DNA of 64,000 bases from Micrasema longulum (Eukaryota; Arthropoda; Insecta; Trichoptera; Brachycentridae): NCBI GenBank assembly GCA_022494885.1, contig JAGVSM010003714.1:24132-88131 (forward strand). Reading direction: 5' to 3'. Position numbers and translations under genes: made by a program. The notes under the pieces were generated by a model, which did no database searches, was not told the origin of the DNA, and was given only the letters and a program-made list of their open reading frames with translations. This document shows positions 22,165 to 33,489 of the stretch, in pieces (position 1 is the stretch's first letter; the number at the start of each line of letters is the position of its first letter).

Positions 22165-22503
22165 TAATAATAATATTTAATATTTGGCTGATTTATAAAG
22201 CGCCATTTATGTAAAAAATTACCTGAAGGGCGCTTTACAATTGTGTACCTAAACTTACATTCGAACTAAACTAAAGTGACATATTATATTTTCAGATTTA
22301 AAATTGAGGGTATGATAGTCAAAAGAAGTGGGATTTTAGTTGGGATCTAAACTGACTGGGACTGTCGATGATTCGTAAGTTTGAAGGCAATTGGTTCCAG
22401 GCAGAGGGGCCGGCAATGGCAAAAGCACGATCTCCAAATCTAGTGTTTGGGGAGCGCCGGATTTCGACAAGTTCTCCTTTTCCTGAATCAAATGCTGACC
22501 TAA
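22165..22503 (-). mobile_element. CR1/L2-like LINE 3' end
   Basis: The minus strand encodes TRFGDRAFAIAGPSAWNQLP, with the (A/S)xWNxLP motif, then SPSQFRSQLKSHFF and a stop. Its terminus AAAGCGCCCTTC...GGCGCTTTATAAATCAGCC and ATTATTATTATT is the typical CR1/L2 hairpin plus short-repeat end. It has landed inside a foldback element. Confidence 0.85.
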
Positions 22504-22703
22504 GTTTGTGACCTGTCATTGGCTGGTTCAAGTGGCGACTTTACATTCTGTCACATTCACCATTATGTCAATGTTTAAGTGTGCCTATGTTTGAGTAAAG
22601 TGGCCTCTATCAGCCAATTAGCTCATAAGCCTTGAAAATATCTAGGGTTCTAAAATGGTTCTCTTTTCTAAAATGCCCTCCATCTCTGTTGTAATATGCT
22701 AGT

Positions 22704-23120
22704 ATATATTTGAATTGAGGAAGCATGATAAATTAGTTGAAAGTTAAAAAAATATCTAATTTACATATTTAATAAATGCGCCTAAAGGTAAATTGGTCGA
22801 CTTTTCATATTTTTGGATGATCAAACATTTATATTCGAGTAACCGGCGTGCGGCAGTACAAAAATTAATGTGACACAGTTCTTATTTTGTATGCCAATAA
22901 ATAACATCAAAACGGTAAATGCCGATTGTCTTGTCATTCTATTTAGCCCGGGGATAGATAAATAAATCAACGTAATTATAATTCATTCTATAAAATGTTT
23001 ATAAGTATTTATATTTCCTTGTAATCTATACATTCCCTTTGGTCATCATCCAGCACTGCTTTTTCACACTAAGCGGAGCTCAACTTGATCATCTGTCATA
23101 AAAGCTAAAGTTATCGGTCC
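22704..23120. other. Intronic stretch
   Basis: No recognised element or gene. Confidence 0.4.
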
Positions 23121-23122
23121 AG

Positions 23123-23369
23123 GGCCCCGATTACAACGGGAAGTTAACAGAGTTATCTTCGACTGTCTATAAAGAAAAACCGATATTTGATTACAAAAAT
23201 GAGTATATTTGCATGAACATTTCAAGTATCTTCGTTGATAATTTATAATTTAACACGTTTAAAAGGAAAAAAAAATATGCATATTCTGCTTTTCATACAG
23301 AAAACTTAATTTTACTTTGTAGATAAAATTGAAGATAAATGTAAACTTCCAATTGTAATCGGGGCTCTG
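23123..23369. mobile_element. MITE family M1, full copy
   Basis: Terminal inverted repeats of about 25 bp: left GGGCCCCGATTACAACGGGA, right (minus strand) GAGCCCCGATTACAATTGGA. The interior is AT-rich with paired GAAGATA/TATCTTC motifs. Other copies or parts are at 1500, 3425 and 41430. Confidence 0.82.
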
Positions 23370-23444
23370 AGCTTCGATTATGATAAGAAGATAAGGACGT
23401 CATACCTTCAACATGACGGTAAAGTTGAAAATAAATTATCTCGA

Positions 23445-23680
23445 GCGATTACGAAGGCACACTACCGACCCCCCACCTTCAAGGTTTGGGTAGGTACATC
23501 GATATGAAACAAGGGGAAGCGTACGTCACGGTACACTTATTTATGCACTTAAGTGACAAAGCTTCAGTATAACGTCATAGTTTAAGATACTATTCTCCCG
23601 ACCAATTACGAAGATACACTACCGATCCCCCCACCATCAAGTTTTGATGTGAATACATCGGTTTGTATCGACGGGTCTAG
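23445..23680. repeat. Direct repeat, about 157-bp spacing
   Basis: ATTACGAAGGCACACTACCG at about 23450 and ATTACGAAGATACACTACCG at about 23607, each followed by a C run, CACC(T/A)TCAAG and a TACATCG block. Confidence 0.75.
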
Positions 23681-23684
23681 AACC

Positions 23685-24880
23685 CTTCGATACGTTTATC
23701 TACGCATTAAAAGTGATAAAAATTTTGTTCCAGCAAGCAATTTTTCCTTTGATTACGATTTACTTAATTTTTTTATCGTTCTGAGGCTGGTACTGTTTTT
23801 TAAAAGTCTAATAAAAATATGAGAGAGAAATAAGTAAATTTTGAAGGAGAATTTAATTCCGACATAACTTTCAGTTTTGAAAACGAGCGGCTAGATGCCG
23901 TGGCTAGACTGACAAGATGCTGCCTTATTAACATACAAGAGCATTAAGCCGTAAAATGTTACCACTGTAAAAAATAAATTTAGGTATTATATTTTTTCTA
24001 CCTTTTTTGCTATCTTTCTGAGTGTACGTATCAAGAGACGGCTTGTAATCACTCAGTATATAAATACAGACGATCGTTAAGTATTCCGTCTTAGTAATTG
24101 TCAGAAGTCATATAAAAATCGAAATGTTCAAGTGAGCATTTTTTGCTCAAGTTGAGATTAATTGGAGTTTATAATCGCTTTGAAGAAAGCACTTTTTATC
24201 ACGGAAGCGAATTTAAAATATAAATGAGAAATATTTAAGATTTTAATGAAGTAAGGAACGCGGACTAAATTTTCGGGGTCCATTCATTGGTTCTATTCGA
24301 TCATATGATGTCAAGATGACAAGTCGGTAAAAAATACCGAGATAGATACAGATAGTACAGAGGTTAAGTATATCGTCTCGATATGTTCAGATGAAGATAG
24401 CGTTCATATTTGAGACATAGGGACAATGAAATAAATGATCTATTTTATTAATTAGTTTTATTTTAAAACTTGAATTAGGGAAAATATATTCTTATTTATC
24501 ATAACAATTTTTTTACTGTTTTGTTCAAGTAAGACCCGAAATTGGTCATTTAAACCGAGCTAAAAATATTGGTATTTTGATGAAAATGCGAATGAATATC
24601 TTATGGTTCGTTCCCGGTGTCATGTAAGGTTTTGCCGCGACTAATATTTGTGTACTTTTGAGGTCCTCGTGTCGTGAGCGGAGGGAGGGTTGCGAGATGA
24701 CATCACAGCGCTGCTGGTGAGGATCTAAATTTGGGCTTGTGTGGGCACGGTGCGCGCTTAATTCAGTTGTATATTCGGAACGAGTTGGCTGATTTTAGTG
24801 ATTGAGATGTCTACAGAGAGTTGACGTTTATAATACAAGAAATATAAAATTATTATTTCACTATTTTCACTAAGGCAAAA
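23685..24880. other. Intronic stretch
   Basis: 24331-24420 carries M1-like GAAGATAGCGTTCAT motifs. The rest, including a more GC-rich patch at 24600-24760, could not be assigned. Confidence 0.4.
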
Positions 24881-24884
24881 CTTA

Positions 24885-25310
24885 AAAGACCAAGCCAAAA
24901 TCGCTCAAAAATCAAGGTGACGTTGACTGTTTTCTTCGATCGTCATAGTGTTGTGCAAGCGGAGTTCCTTTCAGAGGCTTGACGGTCAATTAAAAAAAAA
25001 TATTTAGGCGTATGGAAGCATTTGTGGGAGAATACACCTCGAAAAAGGTTAGATTTACGAAAAAATATCTCTTGATTTTTGCATCACGATAGTGCGCATC
25101 TCTCCTTGTACGCGGTCGTAAAGTTGTTCCTCATGCACCGTATCCACCTGATTTGGCTCCGTGTGACTTTTACCTGTTCCTAAAACGCAAATTGAGGTGA
25201 CAAAAGAAAATTCGAGGAAGCTTAAAACCATTCAGAAATCGGCCCACGAGAAGCGCAATGAAGATTGAAAAAAACGTTGGCATATGAGTATTAACCTCTA
25301 GTGGTGATTA
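24885..25310 (+). mobile_element. Degenerate mariner transposase fragment
   Basis: Plus-strand reading has KNQGDVDCF, then the decayed second-Asp region (LLIFASR, stop, CASLLV) and VPHAPYPPDLAPCDFYLF with the third catalytic Asp. Several stops and frameshifts. No TIRs were seen. Confidence 0.75.
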
Positions 25311-25529
25311 ATTTGAAGGCAATGATATTGATAAATAATTGAGCTGGAATCCTTTTTTTTACAGATTCCGAGTCATATTTGAACATAAGGTATATTTCAT
25401 TTGTACATTTGTTGGATTTGATGCATGTGAATGCATGGGAGCTCCTACCCAGTCGGAGGTTGACAGGATAAAACGATGTTTTTTCATTCATGTTTAATCT
25501 CTCTCTGTCATCTGGTGAGTTTCCATCCT

Positions 25530-27030
25530 TATGGAAGATAAGTTAAATAAGGCCTATTTTTAAATCAGGCGATAAATCTGATTATACGCCTAATTATACG
25601 CCCATTTCAACATTATCTTGTATCCCTAAAATGTTTGAAGCTATAATTGCTAGCAAAATCACGCCCATGTTTAAGAATATACTGATCGATGAACAGCATG
25701 GATTTAGATCTGCCAGATCAACCATCTCTAACCTGGTAGATTAAACCCAGGTTATTGTCAAAGCGCTCAAAAATGGTCAGCAGATTGACGTTCTTTATAC
25801 AGATTTTTCTAAGGCATTTGACAAAGTAGATCATAAAATTCTCATGTATAAATTACATGCCTTGGGAATAAGAGATCCATTACTATCATTTATTAAATCG
25901 TATCTAACTAGTAGGACACAAAATGTTCGGATAAATAACTATTTATCAACCAGTATTGATGTTACATCGGGTGTACCTCAGGGTGCTCATTTGGCACCCC
26001 TGCTTTTCAATTTGTTTATTAATGATGTTGCTAAATCATTCTCTTACTCTCGTTTTTGGCTCTTGGCGGACGACAACAAAATTCTCAAAATAATTCAAAC
26101 TTTACAAGACTGCTTTCTTCTTCAATCAGACATTAACTCTTTTAACCGATGGTGTAAAGTCAATAAATTAGAACTAAATAATAAAAAATGCAAAATAATG
26201 TCATTTCATAGAACAAAACCAATTTCCTTCGAGTACCTATTAGAAAACTCCAAAATTGATGTAGTCAAGTCCATCAGAGATTTAGGAGTTGTTTTGGACT
26301 ATAAACTGACATACAACGAGCATATAGATAATACAGTAAATAAATCACTGAAATTACTTAGCTTCATTAACAGAATATCCTCTGATTTTACTTATGTCCG
26401 TACAATCAAAACTCTTTATTGCTCAACTGTTCGCCCTCTTCTTGAATATGCCTCAGTGGTCTGGTCTTCATTCTATGTCAATCGCATAAATCACATTGAA
26501 TCAGTCCAACATCGCTTGCTTCGAAAAATAGCGTGGATGCTTGGACTAGAGAGAGATAATTATTCTTATGCTGAAATAGAGTCAATGTTAAATATTTCTA
26601 GTCTACAAAACGTAGAACTAATATTGACTCTATATATATGTTCGGCATACTAAATGGTATAATCGATGTTCCATCATTACTGGGACAAGTAAAATTTAAT
26701 ATTCCGACTCGTAGATTGAGAAACAATGAAGCACTGTTCATCGATCAGCATAGAACAAACTATGGCCTAAATTCTCAAATGACCTTTGTCGCCTTTGTCG
26801 TATTGTTAACTCAAGACAAGATCTGGACTTTTTTGGTTTAAGTTTACAACGATTTAAACGAGCACTAAATAAATAGTCCAGATCTTGTCTCGATGTTCCT
26901 TATGTTTGTCAATGCTTCTTTCTTTTTTTTAAAATGTTTTAAACTATCCTTTTATTGTAATATTTGAACCTTATAAATTGTATACATGGACAATGTCCGT
27001 TAATAAATAAATAATAAATTTCTATCAGGA
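25530..27030 (+). mobile_element. Jockey/CR1-like LINE, 3' half with RT (pseudogene)
   Basis: RT landmarks in order: PKMFEAIIASKI, EQHGFRSARST, TDFSKAFDKVDH (first catalytic Asp), then an open 269-codon frame 25844-26653 with SGVPQGAHLAPLLFNLFIND, LADD in place of the usual YADD, IRDLGVVLDYKLTYNEHI and LYCSTVRPLLEYASVVWS. After a frameshift near 26640 the ORF2 end continues to about 26875. The 3' UTR ends with a GGACAATGTCC hairpin and TAATAAATAAATAATAAA. An in-frame stop at 25742 and the frameshift show it is dead. It is 5'-truncated. Confidence 0.9.
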
Positions 27031-27555
27031 GTAAGTTAATAAACACATTATTATTAAATATAGTAAAATAATTCAACGGTAATAAAAGTCGAAATAATAA
27101 ATAGTTACAAATGAAACAACAAGATAGCATTAATAACCGATGTATTTATGTGGAACTAATCGTTGGTCGCTACCATAGATGTCAGCCAGTACCCGTTGTG
27201 GTATAATTACAGTATTTAATATTGTTACCAATGGATATTAATCTTCAAAATGTCTCGAGATCAGTAATTAAATGTTTCTTTTTATTTATAACAGCTGTGC
27301 GATAGGAAGTAGAGGCAATCAATTTACTCAGAAATTCCTGTCAGTCGTTGGTTATGGATAATTTTTCACTTTCTGACCATCGAAATAATATACGAAAATT
27401 GTAACACATGTTTTTATTCGTCACTTTAAAATTATTGTGATTAAAATCGTTGTTATAAGCTAACAGGGAATATTATACAGGCATTTATAAAACCTATGAT
27501 CTAGATTTGACTCCTTTAAGAATGTCAAATCACGATGTGTATGATCTATTTATCC
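27031..27555. other. Intronic stretch
   Basis: No recognised gene or element between the two LINEs. Confidence 0.4.
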
Positions 27556-27559
27556 TAAC

Positions 27560-28760
27560 ACATGCTATGCTGACTTTATACAGAGAAGCAATAGGGATGT
27601 GTAATGTCACCATAACTGTTCAATGTGTATATCGATAACTGTGTAAAAGAACTAAAAGGCTTAAGAATGGAAGCAAAAATGGGTGATTTCACTGTCAATT
27701 GTCTTTTGTATGCTGATGATGCCGTGCTTCTTGCTAACAACAAAAAGGAACTGCAATTCTAGGTAACAAAGGTGTACGATGTATGCAAGGGAATCGATTT
27801 GCTAGTGAATGTCGATAAATCGAACGTGATGGTTTTTGAAAGAAATGAAAGTATGACTAAATGTGAAATCACTGTAAATGGGGTTATACTAAAACAGGTA
27901 GAGGAATTTGTGTACCAGGGAAGTTTACTTGGGATGGAATGACTGAGAAATATATTGAAAGGAGGGTGAGTGCTGGTAACAGAGTAAAACATGCACTCAA
28001 ATCAACCTTGACAAATAAATATTTGTCGTAAAAGGCAAAATTAGCAGTTCACAATGGAGTCCTGGTCCCGATGTACGGGAGCGAGTATAGACTTAGAAAA
28101 ACAGGGATGAAAGTAGGCTGAATGCTGTTGAAATGCGATCTCTCAGGCGAATGTGTGGTAAAACTATGTACGATAGATGGTTCAGATCCGTACATTATGC
28201 AAGGCTGAGATTAGCATTATCAACAAAATCAAGAAAGGAGGTCTGCTTTGGTTTAGACATGTAGAGCGAATGGACAGTGAAATAATGGCTAAATTTATTT
28301 ACGATGCAAAAATCGGGTTGTGGTCCTGTGGCTAGTGTCTCGGACTCACGGACCAAAGGTCCGTGGTTCGAATCCCACTCTACCCCAACTCGGTTCCATT
28401 TTCTAATAGTGAGTTATTTACAACTCGTTGAAAATGGCCCTAAAAATGAAATATTTGGGTAAATCATAAAAACACAAATATTTCTTTTTTAAAAAAGAAA
28501 AAAAAAAAATGTTGATGGATGCAGAAATATAAGAAGACCAAAAAAGACATGGCATGACCAAATCTAACATATGAAGAAAGACTTGTTAAAAGTCGGAATA
28601 ATCGGCGCGCGTGCATGAGAAGATGTATGAATATAAATATGAATATGAAGCGAGATCTGTATGAAAAGATAGAGTGATGTGGCGTTCTATCCTCTCTGCC
28701 TACCCTTATGGAGAAAGGACGTGATGGTTTGTTTGTTTGTTTTATGATCTAGATTTTTTT
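27560..28760 (+). mobile_element. LINE family P, degenerate copy with nested SINE
   Basis: Plus-strand remains of ORF2: a region equivalent to YADDAVLLA at 27710-27735 (LLYADDAVLLANN in one frame), KYIERRVSAGNRVKHALKST at about 27950, AKLAVHNGVLVP at about 28035, and the 3' tail TCTATCCTCTCTGCCTACCC with (GTTT)n at 28725-28745. The element is split at 28311-28510 by a family A SINE. Confidence 0.85.
28314..28510 (+). mobile_element. tRNA-derived SINE, family A
   Basis: The head CGGGTTGTGGTCCTGTGGCT has box A-like GTGGCTAGTGTCTCGG and box B GGTTCGAATCC. The body includes GAGTTATTTACAACTCGTTG and AAATATTTGGGTAAATCATA, and the end is A-rich. Other copies: 33628-33808 (minus), 46546-46740 and 47503-47645. 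It cannot be a working tRNA gene because the acceptor ends do not pair. Confidence 0.88.
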
Positions 28761-28964
28761 TTTGTTGCAGGGAGCTCCAGCAGTTGGAGGTGGCGGAAGA
28801 AAACAACGATATGAATTTATTACATTTTGAATAAAATACTCCGGACAGCCAGATGCACCCACCCAACGCCTCCGTACTTCAAGAACTGAAGCCGACGGAC
28901 AGACTCTCCGATGCTTTGGTCACCTCGCAAGGAGAGAGGAAGATAACACAATATTTATTAAAAT

Positions 28965-29125
28965 GCGCCGCGCCGTGGCGCAGTAGGTTAAACGGCTAAC
29001 TGAGGTCGCGGGTTCGATTCGCGCCAGTTTCAAGGAAGGAATCCAAGAAAGATATTGTTTCTCAATTGGTCTGGGTACTGTGACGTATTTTTCATAACTT
29101 CCTTCTGTATCATCTGTTTCCCACC
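28965..29125 (+). mobile_element. tRNA-derived SINE, family C
   Basis: The head GCGCCGTGGCGCAGTAGGTT has box A, and GCGGGTTCGATTCGCGCC has box B. The body matches the minus-strand copy at 44940-45097 (GTATTTTTCAT(A/T)ACYTCCTTC and CCCACCTGCT(A/G)ACAA). Confidence 0.85.
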
Positions 29126-29239
29126 TGCTAACAAAATTCATTTTAAAAATAGTCGCAACGTATTTATTAAGTGTCAAAATTAACAATTAAAGACTTTTTT
29201 TTCTAAATATTTGTTGTTATTCAATATATTTATATTCCA

Positions 29240-30830
29240 GCATAATTATATTGAGTACCTATATTGTTTTATATTGATCTGTGGTCAAAACTTGGACTTG
29301 ATCGTGCCATGTCTTTCTCGATCTTCCTCGTTTTCTGAATCCATCAACATTTGCATCGTTGATCCTTTTAGCCGTTCTTTCGCTGTCCATTCGCTCTACA
29401 TGTCCAAACCAACGCAGCACCCCTTTCTTGATTCTGACAATAATGCATGTCTCAGCCTTACACACTTCACGGATCTCGACATTTGTGCACCTATCATACA
29501 TCGTTTTACCACACATTCGCCTGAGGGATCGCATTTCGACAGCATTCCACCTATTTTCATCATTATTTTTCCAATTCCATACTTCGCTCTCATACAATAG
29601 AGTTGGAACTAGAACTCCGTTGTGAACTGCTAGTTTCGCCTCCTGCGATAAACATTTGTTTGCCAAAGTAGATTTTAGTGCACCGTTCACCCTGTTCCCG
29701 GCACTCACCCTCCTTTCAATATCTTTCTCGGCCTTTCCATCCCTAGTAAACATACTTCCCAGGTACACAAATTCTTCTACCTGATTCAGAATATCTCCGT
29801 TCACGCTGATCTCACATTTAGTTATATTTTCGTCCCTTTCAAAAACCATCACTTTCGATTTATCAACATTCATAAGCAAATCGCTTTTCTTGCATACATC
29901 GTAGACTTTTGTTACCAAGAATTAAAGGTCTTCTTTGCTGCTAGCAAGAAGCACGGCATCATCCGCATACAGAAGACAGTTAACAGTTATACCACTCATT
30001 TGTGGAAGGTTTTATCGGAGTATGGGGTAAATGTTAGCCTGACAAGGGCTATTGCGTCACTGTATAAGGACAGCACAGCATGTGTGAAGGTGAATGGGTC
30101 ATTCACATCGTGGATAATTCCGAAAGGAGTCAAATAGGGATGTGTAATGTCACCATGGTTGTTCGACATATACATCGATAACTGAATGAAAGAACAATAT
30201 TTTGAGTTTGTCCAAATTTTCGTAGACAAGGACTGGATTCAACTCCCTGGGAAGCTGTTCATATTAACATATTACAACAGAGATGAAGAACATTTAAGAG
30301 AAGGTAATATAGAAGTCTAGGCATCTACAGGGCTTGTGACCTGTCAATGGCTGGTTTAAGTGGCCACTTTACACACTGTGTAACATTCACCATTCTGCCT
30401 GTATTTAAACATCTATATTCCTTCAATTCTTTCATCTGTTGATGTTTGTGAAGTTAAAGAGCTGAAACCTTTATTTATGCGGGTGAGATTAATCTAATTG
30501 AATTATTTCACCTACATACTAGACTAGGCAACGCCTGAAAATATTATTTTTCAATTTCTATACTTCTTCATGGACCAGGTAATTTATCAACAATATGTTG
30601 AGTTTTTCCAAATTTTTGTAGACAAGAACTGGATTCAACTCCCTGGGGAGCTGTTCATATCAACATATTACAACAGAGATGAAGAACATTTAAGAGAACC
30701 AGCCATTGACAGGTCATAAGCCCTGTAGATGCCTAGACTTCTGTTGTGAATGAAAGAATCTCTGTTGTGAATGAAAGAACTGAAAGATTTAAGAATGGGA
30801 GCAAAATGCTATAATCCAGGGAGCAAATAC
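29240..30830 (-). mobile_element. LINE family P with inverted 5' segment and nested foldback
   Basis: 29259-29985 on the minus strand carries an almost open ORF2 C-terminal half (YADDAVLLASSKEDL; YLGSMFTRDGKAEKDIERRV; AVHNGVLVPTLLYESEVW; LRWFGHVERM). From about 29990 the orientation flips: the plus strand encodes the upstream RT palm (EYGVNVSLTRAIASLYKDS, VK, stop, GCVMSPWLFDIYIDN). That piece continues at 30770-30820 after a foldback insertion at 30196-30769. Such 5' inversion is the mark of twin priming during LINE integration. Confidence 0.88.
30196..30769. mobile_element. Foldback family 1, full copy inside LINE P
   Basis: Long left arm (TCTAGGCATCTACAGGGCTT ... ACTAGGCAACGCCTGAAAAT) and a shortened right arm (CCAGCCATTGACAGGTCATA ... 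GATGCCTAGACTTC). GACAAG(G/A)ACTGGATTCAACT and the following 70 bp occur twice (30228 and 30618). TGAATGAAAGAAC borders both sides, and LINE P sequence resumes directly after. Confidence 0.85.
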
Positions 30831-30834
30831 GGGA

Positions 30835-31375
30835 ATACGTTTGTATGAAGACAATTTGGATCGCGTTTCCTCTAAATAATTATTGTTATGTTGGAACTGC
30901 CTATTGTTTTTCAATTTACCCCCTGGTAAAGTTTCTTGTAATTTACCAAACAATCGAATCCCCCTGGCAATGTGTTTCAATGCCGAAGTGATTTAGTGAT
31001 ACCACTTTACTGTTGTCTCGTGTTGATTTACTGCTATGTCGGTACTTGGCAGTTCTGGCAGTTCTGGCAGTTCTGGCAGCTCTGGCACTATCGCCTTCCT
31101 TCATCTTAGTTTATGAGGAATACAGATGACTGGAGCAGATAGCAAGGAAACCGGTCACATAATACTATCATCTACATAATAATATAGTTATGTAAACTGT
31201 GTTCATCATTACTAGAATTTCGAAAAATAAAATATAGAACTGTTCTTAGAAGTTAAGTTGGATTAAAAAAAAATTAAAAAGAATTATAATAATATGTATT
31301 TATATATTTTTTTAAAATATTTTTTTATGAACTAACTAACTAACTATAATTTGTTATGAACTAACTTAATAAGGC
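30835..31375. other. Intronic stretch with a short tandem repeat
   Basis: 31048-31086 holds about four GGCAGTTCT units. 31215-31270 is a fragment of the 95-bp repeat at 11830. No gene recognised. Confidence 0.6.
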
Positions 31376-31379
31376 ATAA

Positions 31380-31430
31380 ATAAATAGATGGTAGGCAAAC
31401 GCGCTGACCTTTTCACTACGAGGCCGACTC
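31380..31430 (-). mobile_element. SINE family B, head fragment
   Basis: On the minus strand, GGCCTCGTAGTGAAAAGGTC and AGCGCGTTTGCCTACCAT: the box A half only. Confidence 0.6.
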
Positions 31431-32195
31431 TATTCTTACTCTCCAATTTTACCGTGCCGTGTGGATTTGAACGATACGTGTAATTTTGTTTATTTGGAAA
31501 TTCTTGTAATGATGAACACAGTTTACATACCTAATAGTGTTCTTGTAAAACAATGAAAAAATATTTGTATAATAATTTATAATGAAGTGTTACGAAGTGA
31601 GAATAACATCTTAAGAATAAACTTTAAATAACATTACAATTTTTTTATCAAAATTTCTCATTAACATATTTTTTAAAATTAATTTGAAATATTTCGATCT
31701 TTTTTATCTCCTTTATTTCTTCAGGTAACTCGTTGTACAGCTTCAATCCCTTGTACAATGAGTTTAGAGATCCTGTTTCTCTCCTCATTGGTAATCTTAT
31801 CTTTTTTTTATCCCTTGTTTAATATGGACGACATTGTTGGTTAAATTGTATTATTGTTTTTATTTTATTCATCCCCTTAATTATTTTATTAATAAAAATT
31901 GCGACATTATATTTAATTTGCTGCTTTACTGTGAGTAAGCCAATTTCCTTGTGCATTCCTTCTACATTAGAATAGATATTTTAGTATAATCCTCATCGTC
32001 TTATTTTGAAGAATTTGTATATTTTTTATTTCTCCTTCAAAACATAAAAAAAAGAAAGATGAAATATGATTGTTTCATAAACAAGAACACTACTCTTTAC
32101 ATCTATTAAATTTCGTAATCTTCCCATGGATGTTTTTTTTTTTTAGTTTTTTTTTGTTACATATTGAGCATGTGTTTTGAAATTAAAATATTATT
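31431..32195. other. Intronic stretch
   Basis: 31680-31960 on the minus strand may be old LINE sequence, but I cannot name it. Confidence 0.35.
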
Positions 32196-32197
32196 CC

Positions 32198-32265
32198 ATG
32201 CGAGAGGTCATGGGTTCGATTTCCGACATCAATGGTGTTTTAACTGTAAAATATTTATTTTCTTT
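32198..32265 (+). mobile_element. SINE family B, box B fragment
   Basis: CATGCGAGAGGTCATGGGTT, CGATTTCCGACAT and GGTGTTTTAACTGTAAAATA match the second half of the B head and adjoining body. Confidence 0.65.
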
Positions 32266-32329
32266 TTGTAGTGTACCATTAAAAATATCCCAACGAATTT
32301 TTTGGAAAATCACATTTAAAAAAAGAGAC

Positions 32330-32765
32330 ACAAATATATTTGACCAACGAAGTGATATTTATTTTATTTATTCATATTTTTTTCCCATTATTAACTATGA
32401 TTAATAATAAAAATAATGTGACCTCACTGGGTTTACCCGTGCCGAGGACACTTAGCAATATACTTTTTATTAGAATATTTTTATATTTGAGAATTGAGAA
32501 TAAACAAAGAAGACTTAATAAACAGAGATAATTAACAAAATGTTTAGACAGTTTTAAACACTAAGTATTTATGTTTATAATTAATTTATGTAAGTACATC
32601 TATATTATTTATATCTATTACAAAACGCACAATGAAAGAACAAAAACATGAAATAAACTATCCATTTGTGGAGCAGTTGATTCAATATTGGTTTGGACGA
32701 ATGCGACAATCCATATAACTTCTACCCAGCTCCACTATCCACAAATGCACCTAGGGTTTCCAAAT
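32330..32765 (+). repeat. Dispersed repeat module X, copy 1
   Basis: Shares blocks with 35900-36090 and 50160-50515: AATAATGTGACCTCACTGGG, CGTGCCGAGGACACTTA, AATTAACAAAATGTTTAGAC, and ATTTGTGGAGCAGTTGATTC followed by CAATATTGGTTTGG. No ORF2 or transposase motif seen. Confidence 0.75.
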
Positions 32766-33485
32766 GACAGGCGTTTGTGGCAGTTGATAGGCGTTTTAAG
32801 GCCTAGACAGGCGAGCGGCCGGCATTGTTCCGAGACAGTCATTTTTATTATCTAAAATTTAGTTAAAAAAAATACCGATATATTATATTTTTTTCAATTC
32901 TTTTATTAATTCAATCACTTGACTGATCTCTGATCATTGAAAAAATGATTACGCTCTAATTTGTGCTCGCCTAAATTGATTTTAACAGCTAACTGTGTGA
33001 GAAAAACAAAGGAGTTGACCCAAATCGAGGAAAATGTAGAAAAAAAACAATTTTAACTTTGCGAACGAAAATAACTGCTTCATTAAACAAACGAATCTAC
33101 AGATTTATGGTTTTCTCAAGATGCAGAGAATTTTATTTATTGCCCTAATTGTGATACAAATATTCGATATAATAATGATGAAGTATGACAATATGACGCT
33201 TTTAACATCAAATTAAAGCGTTAATATATATAATTTCGTAATTTAATGCTGATTTACATAGATAATAGTTATCCGTATACTTAGTCGCTACCTCCGCCTG
33301 AATTCTGTTTAGAGGCGTTGTGATAGTAATAAAAACTTATTTATTAATGTAGGCGAAAAAGCTTGATTTAAAGAGCGACTTAAAGCTTTGAAAGCACCAT
33401 CTAATTGGTTGGCTTACAAAAAATGAGAGGAAACATTAAAAACATTATTATTTTAAACAGTTTACCAGATTAGAAAACTAACAGG
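32766..33485. other. Intronic stretch
   Basis: A patch at 32755-32830 has GGCGTTT repeats and higher GC. No gene or named repeat. Confidence 0.4.
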
Positions 33486-33489
33486 GGAC

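Larger units (their letters stand above)
21205..22700. mobile_element. Foldback family 1, one or two copies split by later insertions
   Basis: Foldback pieces are 21205-21290 (TTTGTAGACAAGGACTGGAT ... TACAGGGCTTA), 21853-22160 (ATGACCTGTCATTGGCTTG ... TCTAGACATTTACAGGA) and 22505-22700 (GTGACCTGTCATTGGCTGG ... CATCTCTGTTGTAATATG). The breaks at 21291 and 22165 fall at the same inner point (ACAGGGCTTA/TGACCTGTC), where an AT-rich LINE-like insert and a CR1/L2-like LINE sit. Confidence 0.75.

Noticed and set aside
28965..29035. Possible functional tRNA gene
   Set aside because: A and B boxes are present, but the acceptor ends do not pair, and a related copy with the same body lies at 44940-45097, so it is a SINE head.
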